Assembly (NCBI RefSeq): GCF_000517425.1
Contig: NZ_CP006569.1
Span: 4,392,760 to 4,456,759, forward strand
Origin: Sodalis praecaptivus
GTDB lineage: Bacteria > Pseudomonadota > Gammaproteobacteria > Enterobacterales > Enterobacteriaceae
Direction: 5' to 3'
DNA length: 64,000 bases
The notes beneath the pieces are model-generated. The model did not search any database. It was not told the DNA's origin and saw only the letters and a program-made list of their open reading frames with translations. Shown piece after piece: positions 1 through 6,627 of this stretch; within the stretch, counting starts at the first letter, position 1; each line of letters starts with the position of its first letter. A program made the translations under genes and the position numbers.

Positions 1-124
1 CCTGAAAATGAAAAGTCGTTTTAGTGTAAAACAAGAAATGGGTGAAAGGTGAGAGCAATCCGTCAGTTATTTTACCGCGCCGACTAATTGGTTCCTTTTC
101 GTTGCCGTCGGACAAGATTTAGGC

Positions 125-152
125 TTGAAGTAGAAAATCACCGGCGTATAAT
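125..152 (+). promoter_or_regulatory. pyrBI promoter
   Basis: A -35 hexamer TTGAAG (125-130) and a perfect -10 hexamer TATAAT (147-152) are separated by 16 bp. The bases from the -10 through the leader Shine-Dalgarno resemble the E. coli pyrBI promoter as I remember it. It lies just ahead of the pyrL leader and attenuator, so it should be the main operon promoter. Confidence 0.8.
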
Positions 153-177
153 GCCGGGCAATTTGCCGGGAGGAATC

Positions 178-285
178 ATGCACAGCATCAGCACGTTGGC
201 TTATATTCAGCTGCATACGTTTCACGCTGGCGGCCAGGCGCCGCGGCTGCTCCCGTTATATTCTGTTAATATCGCCCCTCAATGA
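178..285 (+). CDS. pyrL: pyrBI leader peptide (PyrL-like)
   Basis: This is a 35-residue leader peptide starting at the ATG that follows a strong GGGAGGA ribosome site. In the E. coli pyrBI operon, translation coupled tightly to transcription of the leader (high UTP shortage) prevents attenuation, so pyrBI rises when pyrimidines are scarce. Here the T-rich pause stretch (about 255-272) precedes the hairpin, and the leader stop codon TGA (283-285) sits inside the attenuator stem. A ribosome close behind polymerase would therefore cover the terminator. The amino-acid sequence differs from E. coli PyrL, as expected for a leader whose position, not sequence, matters. The longer reading frame from 88 begins upstream of the promoter and is not used. 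Confidence 0.8.
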   Translation: MHSISTLAYIQLHTFHAGGQAPRLLPLYSVNIAPQ

Positions 286-298
286 GGGGCTTTTTTTT
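274..298 (+). terminator. pyrBI attenuator terminator
   Basis: A perfect 7-bp stem (GCCCCTC 274-280 / GAGGGGC 284-290) with a 3-nt loop is followed by eight T (291-298). It overlaps the end of the leader reading frame and lies 66 bp before pyrB, which is the arrangement of the UTP-sensitive pyrBI attenuator. Confidence 0.9.
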
Positions 299-364
299 GG
301 ACGCAAATCGGCGCGCCCTACGTCATCCGACGGCATTACCGGCACCTATAAGGAGGAAGGAAAG

Positions 365-1309
365 ATGGTGAATCCCCTTTATCAAAAGCATATCATTTCC
401 ATTAACGACCTGAGCCGCGAGGAGTTGGAAATGGTGTTAACCACCGCCGCCGCGCTTAAGGCCCGGCCGCAGCCGGAATTACTGAAACACAAAGTCATCG
501 CCAGCTGTTTTTTCGAGGCTTCGACCCGGACCCGCCTGTCGTTTGAAACCGCTATTCACCGGCTGGGCGCGTCGGTCGTCGGTTTCCCCGATGCCGACAA
601 TACCTCGCTCGGTAAAAAAGGCGAGACGCTGGCCGACACCATCTCGGTCATCAGCACGTATGTCGACGCCATCGTGATGCGCCATCCGCAGGAGGGGGCA
701 GCCCGGCTCGCCACCGAATTCTCCGGACAGGTGCCGATTTTGAACGCCGGCGACGGCGCCAATCAGCATCCGACCCAGACGCTTTTGGATCTGTTCACCA
801 TTCAAGAAACCCAGGGTCGTCTGGATCATCTCAGCGTCGCCATGGTAGGCGATCTGAAATACGGCCGTACCGTGCATTCACTGACCCAAGCGCTGGCCAA
901 ATTCGACGGCAACCGCTTCTATTTTATCGCGCCGCAGGCGTTGGCGATGCCGGCCCACATCCTGCACATGCTGGAGGAAAAGGGAATCGCTTACAGTCTC
1001 CACACCAGCATTGAAGACGTGGTGCCGGCGCTGGATATCCTCTATATGACCCGGGTGCAGAAAGAGCGGCTGGATCCCTCGGAATATGCCAACGTGAAAG
1101 CACAGTTCGTGCTGCATGCCGGCGATTTGCAACAGGCACGCGCTAACTTGAAGGTTTTGCATCCGCTGCCGCGAGTGGATGAAATCGCCATTGACGTGGA
1201 CCGCACGCCGTATGCGTATTATTTCCAGCAGGCCGGTAATGGAATTTTTGCCCGTCAGGCGCTGCTGGCCGCCGTGCTGGGCCACAACCCGGACCAACCG
1301 ACGCCGTAA
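365..1309 (+). CDS. pyrB: aspartate carbamoyltransferase catalytic subunit
   Basis: PyrB condenses carbamoyl phosphate with L-aspartate to N-carbamoyl-aspartate, the committed step of pyrimidine synthesis, in the cytoplasm as a catalytic trimer. The 314-aa product is near the usual 311 aa and shows the carbamoyl-phosphate signature FEASTRTR (about residues 50-57) and HPLPR (about 266-270). The start has a strong GGAGGAAGG site. In E. coli the regulatory chain gene pyrI follows within about a dozen bases; here it follows after 402 bp. A small hairpin (CGCTTC/GAAGCG, 1320-1336) comes directly after the stop codon. Expression should be set by the upstream attenuator. Confidence 0.98.
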   Translation: MVNPLYQKHIISINDLSREELEMVLTTAAALKARPQPELLKHKVIASCFFEASTRTRLSFETAIHRLGASVVGFPDADNTSLGKKGETLADTISVISTYVDAIVMRHPQEGAARLATEFSGQVPILNAGDGANQHPTQTLLDLFTIQETQGRLDHLSVAMVGDLKYGRTVHSLTQALAKFDGNRFYFIAPQALAMPAHILHMLEEKGIAYSLHTSIEDVVPALDILYMTRVQKERLDPSEYANVKAQFVLHAGDLQQARANLKVLHPLPRVDEIAIDVDRTPYAYYFQQAGNGIFARQALLAAVLGHNPDQPTP

Positions 1310-1711
1310 AGTTATCGTTCGCTTCAAGGAGAAGCGGTAGACCGTTCCCTGTGAGGGCGGCAGTACGATGGCGGCAGCGCGCGGCGGCCGGCGTTCTCGC
1401 CCTCACAGGGTGATGCTGTCCGGCGCGCGATTGCCGATAGACACCCGGACACCATCCGGCTAGCATAACAGCGCGTATCGTTGGTGCTGCGCCGGGCCAG
1501 CGGTTGACGCGGCGCTTACGGTCTGGTGCGCTGCGGCTGCAAGGTTTAGGCCGCCGGCTGAGCTGCGCCGCCCGTGCTCTTCGCCCGCCCGCCGGCACGG
1601 TGTGGCCCGATAGCCGCCGCGCCCCGCTGACGGGGTCAGGACCACCGGCGACGACGCGGCATACTGAGTTAACCGCCTGATCAACAGCAGGCGCATGAGG
1701 GGGAATCACCC
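1310..1711 (+). other. enlarged pyrB-pyrI gap with 13-bp inverted repeat
   Basis: This 402-bp G+C-rich stretch separates two genes that are nearly contiguous in relatives. It contains a hairpin just after pyrB (1320-1336) and a perfect 13-bp inverted repeat, CCCTGTGAGGGCG at 1347-1359 and its complement at 1398-1410, with 38 bp between. Reading frames on the minus strand (within 1143-1709) resemble no protein I know and look like non-coding G+C-rich DNA. I see no promoter or transposase remnant. Confidence 0.7.
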
Positions 1712-2176
1712 ATGACGCAAGATAATAAACTACAAGTCGAAGCGATACGCCGCGGCACGGTCATCGACCATATCCCGGCGCAGGTGGGCATGAAATTGTT
1801 GAGCCTGTTTAAGCTTACCGCCACCGATGAACGCATTACCATTGGTCTCAATTTACCGTCCAACCAGCAGGGTAAAAAGGATCTTATCAAGCTGGAAAAT
1901 GTCTTTTTGACTGAAGAACAAGCCAACCAGCTGGCCATCTATGCGCCGCACGCCACGGTTAACCGTATTGATAATTACGATGTGGTGCGTAAACAGACGC
2001 TGCAATTGCCGGAGCGTATAGATGGTGTGCTCACCTGCCCCAACAGTAACTGTATTAGCCGCAGCGAGCCGGTGGCCTCCGGTTTTCGCGTCAAGGTCCG
2101 CGGTCAGCAGGTGCACTTACAGTGCAAATATTGCGAGAAGGAATTTGAACACCAAGCGGTGATTCAAAGCGCCTGA
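1712..2176 (+). CDS. pyrI: aspartate carbamoyltransferase regulatory subunit
   Basis: PyrI dimers bind CTP (inhibitor) and ATP (activator) and join two PyrB trimers into the allosteric holoenzyme. The 154-aa product matches the family length of 153. Its C-terminal zinc domain is intact: a CxxxxC pair (CPNSNC, about 109-114) and a CxxC pair (CKYC, about 138-141). The N-terminal nucleotide-binding domain begins with the conserved [23 protein letters not shown] site precedes the ATG. Its 402-bp distance from pyrB is unusual and could weaken co-expression. Confidence 0.97.
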   Translation: MTQDNKLQVEAIRRGTVIDHIPAQVGMKLLSLFKLTATDERITIGLNLPSNQQGKKDLIKLENVFLTEEQANQLAIYAPHATVNRIDNYDVVRKQTLQLPERIDGVLTCPNSNCISRSEPVASGFRVKVRGQQVHLQCKYCEKEFEHQAVIQSA

Positions 2177-2255
2177 TCTCTTCGCAGCGGCCGGCCTATG
2201 GCCTATGCTGGCCGGCACCGTTATTTCGCTTAATGTACAATCATCAGGAGTAGCC

Positions 2256-2642
2256 ATGACCCGCATAATCAATACGGAAAACGCGCCCGCAGCCATTGGT
2301 CCTTATGTGCAGGCGGTCGATCTCGGCAATATGATCCTTACCTCCGGCCAGATCCCGGTGTGCCCGAAGAGCGGCCAGGTCGCGGAAGCGGTTGCCGATC
2401 AGGCGCGCCAGTCGCTGGAGAACGTCAAAGCTATCGTCGAGGCGGCGGGTTTACAGGTCGCGGACATTGTAAAAACCACGGTGTTTGTCAAAGATCTTAA
2501 CGATTTTTCGACGGTTAACGCCACCTATGAAGCCTTTTTCACCGAACATCACGCGCCGTTTCCGGCCCGCTCATGCGTGGAAGTCGCACGGTTGCCGAAA
2601 GACGTGAAAATCGAGATTGAAGCTATCGCCGTACGCCGCTAG
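2256..2642 (+). CDS. ridA: RidA enamine/imine deaminase
   Basis: RidA hydrolyses reactive 2-aminoacrylate and 2-aminocrotonate released by PLP enzymes such as threonine dehydratase, protecting other PLP enzymes from damage. The 128-aa product is nearly identical in length and sequence pattern to E. coli RidA (ENAPAAIGPYVQ at the N-terminus, ARSCVEVARLPKDVKIEIEAIA at the C-terminus, with the Arg of PARSCVEV that binds the substrate carboxylate). The ATG at 2256 follows CAGGAG; the longer frame from 2205 lacks such a site. It follows pyrI as in E. coli. Immediately downstream is a threonine-dehydratase-like gene, a plausible source of its substrate. Confidence 0.97.
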   Translation: MTRIINTENAPAAIGPYVQAVDLGNMILTSGQIPVCPKSGQVAEAVADQARQSLENVKAIVEAAGLQVADIVKTTVFVKDLNDFSTVNATYEAFFTEHHAPFPARSCVEVARLPKDVKIEIEAIAVRR

Positions 2643-2818
2643 GCGCAGCGCCGGCGGGGCGTTGCCTGCCGGCGTCATCTTGGCCGATCTGTTATTGCTC
2701 CCACAAGCAACATATTACAGCACAGCAGTAAGCCCAGATAAATCCCGGCATCGCCATCGACCACTCAGACCACCGCCTGTGATCGATCCCATCCATCTGC
2801 GCCATGCTAAGAGCCAAA

Positions 2819-3805
2819 ATGCCTTCGTTAATCGAACTGAGCGCCATTCGCGCTGCTGCAACTCGCATAAGCCGGGATATCATTCGCACGGCTTCTATCC
2901 TTAGTCCCGGCTTATCAGCAATGATAAAGCGGCCGGTCTACCTAAAGCTGGAAAATACCCAGATAGGCGGCTCATTTAAAGCACGAGGCGTTTTGAACAA
3001 ATTCGCCGGTGTGGCTGATGAATTATCTTCCGGGCGCTTCGTCGCCGTAAGCGGCGGCAATTTCGGCATTGCCCTTGCGCAGGCCGCAGCCAAACTGCAT
3101 GCCATGGTAACCATTATCATGCCGCAAACTGCGCCTGCCGCATCAATGCGGAAAATACGCGCGCTCGGTGCCAGTGTGATAGTTACTGATGACGTCAAAG
3201 ACGCTTTTGCTCATGCTGAAAGACTCGCGCAGGCAGGCGATAAAATTCTCGACGATTGCGCTGACACGGCCATTGCCGAGGGGCACGGTACGCTGGCGCT
3301 GGAATTTATCGAAGATTGTCCTGCTTTAACCGATGTTTTCGTAGCTGTGGGCGGGGGGGCGATGTTGGCCGGGGTTGGGGCAGCGTTAAAAAACATCAAA
3401 CCGGAAATCCGGATCTGGGGTGTGGAGTCAGCGGGGGCGAACTCAATGGAGCGCGCATTATGCGCAGGGAGGCCGGTTGAGATCGACGTGACCTCGATCA
3501 TATCGACGCTCGGCGTTCCGCTGGTAAGCGACATAATGTTTCATCATGCCAAAGCCTACGTCGAAGGGATCGTGGTTGTTTCTGATGACGATGCCATTAG
3601 AGGGATGATCTCCTTTGGCGAAAACGCCGGGCAGTGGGTAGAGCTTGCTACGGGTTCCTTGATTGCGGCGGTTCATAAGATCGCGCACCATTTGCCGTCC
3701 GATGCTGTCGTCGGGCTTGTTGTCTGTGGCGGCAATATTTCGCACCAGGATAGGCAAAAGTGGAGCGCTAACCAACCCAGGGGTCGCGGGGCGGCTCAGG
3801 CGTGA
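2819..3805 (+). CDS. PLP-dependent threonine/serine dehydratase-like protein
   Basis: A fold-type II PLP enzyme of about 328 aa, predicted to deaminate threonine or serine to a keto acid and ammonia. Visible signatures are GGSFKARG, with the PLP-binding lysine (about residue 54); SGGNFGIALAQAAA, the asparagine loop; VAVGGGAMLAG, the phosphate-binding glycine loop; and a C-terminal VVCGGN. There is no ACT domain, so it is of the TdcB-like catabolic size, not IlvA. SGGNFG in place of the common SAGNHA and GGGAM in place of GGGGL make substrate uncertain; hydroxy-amino-acid relatives are possible. The ATG at 2819 has AAGAG five bases upstream; 2804 is an alternative. It sits between ridA and a restriction-modification pair and ends 19 bp before the next gene. 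Confidence 0.8.
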   Translation: MPSLIELSAIRAAATRISRDIIRTASILSPGLSAMIKRPVYLKLENTQIGGSFKARGVLNKFAGVADELSSGRFVAVSGGNFGIALAQAAAKLHAMVTIIMPQTAPAASMRKIRALGASVIVTDDVKDAFAHAERLAQAGDKILDDCADTAIAEGHGTLALEFIEDCPALTDVFVAVGGGAMLAGVGAALKNIKPEIRIWGVESAGANSMERALCAGRPVEIDVTSIISTLGVPLVSDIMFHHAKAYVEGIVVVSDDDAIRGMISFGENAGQWVELATGSLIAAVHKIAHHLPSDAVVGLVVCGGNISHQDRQKWSANQPRGRGAAQA

Positions 3806-3824
3806 AACGAGATGGAGCGGCAGC

Positions 3825-4538
3825 GTGCTATGTGGTAGGTTGAACGCCACATGCGACAATATTGATGGAAAACCCGTGTTCGCCGATAAAATTGACCTGA
3901 CACTTGAACATCTGTGGGCAGAAGCCGCCAATTTCGCCGAAATTGAGAGCAAATATGATGAGCCGGCGTTATATGGAGTAACGGACGGCAAGGCGGTCGG
4001 GACCTATCTTGAGCACAAATTCACCTCCCATCTCATGGAGCGTTATCGGTTCGGCGCGGGTAATTCGGCCAACGGCATCGATCTGCCGAGTTTGAACGTT
4101 GATATCAAGGTTACGAGCATCCGCCAACCGCAATCCTCCTGCCCCTATAAGTCGGCGCGTCAGAAGATCTATGGTCTCGGCTACCACCTCATTGTGTTTG
4201 TCTATGAGAAAGTGGACGATCCGTTCGCCCGTACGGGCCGGCTGAATATGATGCACACGATTTTCGTGGATAAGGGCCGTACCGCCGACTTCCAGACGAC
4301 GCGCGGCCTACGACAAATTATTGCTAATGAGGGAAATGCTGACGATATTGTGGCCTTTCTCCAGGATAGAAACTTGCCCGTTGACGAAATCGAAGCGCGT
4401 AACATTGCCGAAACCATTTTGGCTGAACCGCCGCTGCAAGGTTACCTCACTATCTCAAACGCACTGCAATGGCGGCTGCAGTACAGTCGGGTGATAATAC
4501 AGGCGGGTAGCGTGGACGGTCTGGAAAGGGTGCGCTGA
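3825..4538 (+). CDS. probable type II restriction endonuclease
   Basis: About 237 aa if translation starts at GTG 3825, which has GGAGCGG upstream; TTG 3840 is an alternative, and no ATG fits. The middle shows a candidate PD-(D/E)xK nuclease core: E63 in TYLEHKF, then D86 and D93-I-K95 in the stretch SANGIDLPSLNVDIK. It is followed by a hydrophobic beta strand, YHLIVFVYEK, typical of such folds. Its stop is two bases before the start of an adenine/cytosine-N methyltransferase gene, which fits a type II restriction-modification operon. The cut site cannot be told from sequence alone. The assignment rests on motif and context, not on a recognised family name. Confidence 0.7.
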   Translation: MLCGRLNATCDNIDGKPVFADKIDLTLEHLWAEAANFAEIESKYDEPALYGVTDGKAVGTYLEHKFTSHLMERYRFGAGNSANGIDLPSLNVDIKVTSIRQPQSSCPYKSARQKIYGLGYHLIVFVYEKVDDPFARTGRLNMMHTIFVDKGRTADFQTTRGLRQIIANEGNADDIVAFLQDRNLPVDEIEARNIAETILAEPPLQGYLTISNALQWRLQYSRVIIQAGSVDGLERVR

Positions 4539-4540
4539 CC

Positions 4541-6052
4541 ATGGCCGGCAAAAAAGAGCGGAACGTGTGGCAATTCGGGGATTTTCAAACGCCGCTGGGT
4601 CTGGCGCGCGCCGTGTGTGCCGTCCTGACTCGACGCGGCATTTCCCCCGGCGCCGTGGTGGAGCCCACCTGCGGCCAAGGCGCTTTCCTTGAGGCCGCCG
4701 TTGCGCATTTCCCTGCGGCGCGGCATGTGCTGGGCCTTGAAATCAATGCGGCATACGTGCAGGAAGCCCGGATGCGTCTTGGTCGCGCCGCCCGGGTGGA
4801 CCAGGGCGATTTCTTTACCCTCGACTGGGACGCGGTGCTGTCTGACGATCCGGGGCCATGGTTAGTATTGGGTAACCCCCCGTGGGTCACCAATGCCGAA
4901 CTGGGGCTGCTACAGAGCGCCAATCTGCCCGCGAAAAGCAATTTCCAAGGGCATAAGGGACTGGACGCACTGACCGGCAAAGCCAACTTCGATATTTCCG
5001 AATGGATGCTGCTTAGGCAGTTGGAATGGCTTCGGGGACGCTCAGGCTGGATAGCAATGCTCGTCAAGACCGCGGTGGCGCGAAAATTGCTGCGGCAAGC
5101 GTGGCGGCGAGGCGACCCGGTCGGTCGAGCCGCCATCTATAAGATCGATGCCATGCAGCATTTTGGCGCTGCCGTCGAAGCCTGCCTTTTTGTCCTGCCG
5201 ATCGCCGTTGGGGATGACTCGCAAGACTGTGATGTCTTTGCCAGCCTTGAAGCCTCGGCGCCGGAATCCACCATCGGTTTTCACGATCAGTTTCTGGTCG
5301 CCAATGTCGACTCGTACCTCCGCCATCGCGATCTGATTGCCACCAACACGCATTACGTCTGGCGCTCCGGCGTGAAGCACGACTGTTCAAAGGTCATGGA
5401 GCTGTCCAAGGGGGGGGACGGCCTGCTGACCAATGGCCTGGGAGAGTGCGTGGATCTTGAAACCGACATCGTCTTTCCGCTGCTCAAAAGCTCCGATGTG
5501 GCGAAAGGCAGGAGCCGCGCGGACCGCGTCATGATCGTCACCCAGAAAGAGATCGGCGAGGATACCGCTACGCTCGCCGGCACGGTGCCGAAGACCTGGC
5601 GATACCTGATGGATCATGGGGATAGACTCGATGCCCGGGGCAGCGTTATCTATCGGGGAAAGCCGCGTTTCTCGGTGTTTGGCGTCGGCGCCTATACCTT
5701 TGCGCCCTGGAAAGTCGCCATCTCAGGCTTCTACAAGTCGTTTAATTTCATGAAGGTGGGGCCTATGAATGGCAAGCCCGTGATGCTGGACGACACCCTT
5801 TATTTCCTGCCTTGTCAGCATGAATCGGAGGCGGATTTCATCATGACATTGGTGCAATCACAGCCGTTCACCGAGCTTCTCGGCGCGATGGTGTTTAACG
5901 ACGAGAAGCGCCCCATCACCGCCGAACTGTTAAAGCGCGTTTCCCTTGAGCGCGTGGCGGGCAAATTGGGCATGAGCAAAGCCTACGACGCCATCACCCG
6001 GCAGCATCAACCGGCGCCGCCTCGCCGTAGGATCACCACGGTACAGCCTTAA
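4541..6052 (+). CDS. type II DNA methyltransferase (amino-methylating)
   Basis: A 503-aa SAM-dependent methyltransferase that should modify the exocyclic amino group of adenine (or cytosine) in the site cut by the neighbouring nuclease. AdoMet motif I is EPTCGQGAFL (41-50), the acidic motif II is GLEINAAY (about 65-72), and the catalytic motif IV is NPPW (112-115). The order I-then-IV fits a gamma-type enzyme. The long C-terminal half probably holds the target-recognition domain. It starts two bases after the nuclease stop, so the pair is likely translated together. A hexamer tandem array begins 60 bp after its stop. Confidence 0.85.
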   Translation: MAGKKERNVWQFGDFQTPLGLARAVCAVLTRRGISPGAVVEPTCGQGAFLEAAVAHFPAARHVLGLEINAAYVQEARMRLGRAARVDQGDFFTLDWDAVLSDDPGPWLVLGNPPWVTNAELGLLQSANLPAKSNFQGHKGLDALTGKANFDISEWMLLRQLEWLRGRSGWIAMLVKTAVARKLLRQAWRRGDPVGRAAIYKIDAMQHFGAAVEACLFVLPIAVGDDSQDCDVFASLEASAPESTIGFHDQFLVANVDSYLRHRDLIATNTHYVWRSGVKHDCSKVMELSKGGDGLLTNGLGECVDLETDIVFPLLKSSDVAKGRSRADRVMIVTQKEIGEDTATLAGTVPKTWRYLMDHGDRLDARGSVIYRGKPRFSVFGVGAYTFAPWKVAISGFYKSFNFMKVGPMNGKPVMLDDTLYFLPCQHESEADFIMTLVQSQPFTELLGAMVFNDEKRPITAELLKRVSLERVAGKLGMSKAYDAITRQHQPAPPRRRITTVQP

Positions 6053-6112
6053 TCGCTGACAAGGTCCCTTTTCTCTTTATCGCCCATCGCCGCTGCGCCA
6101 GGTGCCGGGGGT

Positions 6113-6184
6113 GGCGTTGGCGTTGGCGTTGGCGTTGGCGTTGGCGTTGGCGTTGGCGTTGGCGTTGGCGTTGGCGTTGGCGTT
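6113..6184 (+). repeat. hexanucleotide tandem array (GGCGTT)12
   Basis: Twelve perfect copies of GGCGTT fill 72 bp, starting 60 bp behind the methyltransferase stop and ending about 440 bp before the nrdD start. Flanking bases show one degraded unit on each side. Perfect hexamers like this are prone to slippage, so copy number may differ between strains. Confidence 0.97.
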
Positions 6185-6345
6185 GCCGCAGCGCACCGCC
6201 GATTTATCACCGCCGTCAAGTCCAAATTTGCTGCCGGGAAAGGGGTAAAATTCGCCTACCTCCCCTTTTCCCAGCTATTTCAAGCGTTACCGCGCGGACG
6301 GGTAAAAATCGCGCTGACCAGCAATTCATCCGAACATAAACTTTA

Positions 6346-6359
6346 TTGCGCAAAGTCAA
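6346..6359 (+). promoter_or_regulatory. possible FNR site upstream of nrdD
   Basis: TTGCGCAAAGTCAA matches 7 of 10 bases of the FNR palindrome TTGAT-N4-ATCAA. In E. coli, nrdDG is switched on by FNR without oxygen, so a site here would make sense, but the match is moderate. Confidence 0.4.
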
Positions 6360-6386
6360 TTTTTAGTGCGATCGTTGCGACGCTTT

Positions 6387-6432
6387 TCTACATCTTGTGC
6401 CAAAATCACATCACAAAGACTACATATAGTGC
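6387..6432 (+). promoter_or_regulatory. pair of NrdR-box-like sites
   Basis: Two similar elements, TCTACATCTTGTGC (6387-6400) and ACTACATATAGTGC (6419-6432), are 32 bp apart start to start, about three helical turns. NrdR, the ATP/dATP-sensing repressor of ribonucleotide reductase operons, binds pairs of ACACNATATNNNGTGT-like boxes with this phasing. They lie about 200 bp ahead of the nrdD start. Confidence 0.65.
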
Positions 6433-6627
6433 CATGCGATGCAGCGCACACACTGCCGGCAATCGGCCGCTTCGTCGCATCGCGGATGATTACTGGCCGG
6501 CACGCGCGGTTTGCGCGCGTAAACGCTCCGCGGCGTAGCCGACCTTGGCAACATGAGCGATTGTCTTTTTCAGGCGCTGCCCGCAGGTGCGGCGCTTAAC
6601 CTCTCTCGGCATACAAGGAGTCACATC

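Noticed and set aside
1143-1709. 188-codon minus-strand frame covering the pyrB-pyrI gap
   Set aside because: It reaches into pyrB, is G+C-driven, has no ribosome site and resembles no protein.
6553-6627. 25-codon N-terminal extension of nrdD
   Set aside because: No ribosome site at ATG 6553; GTG 6628 has AAGGAG and gives exactly the E. coli length.
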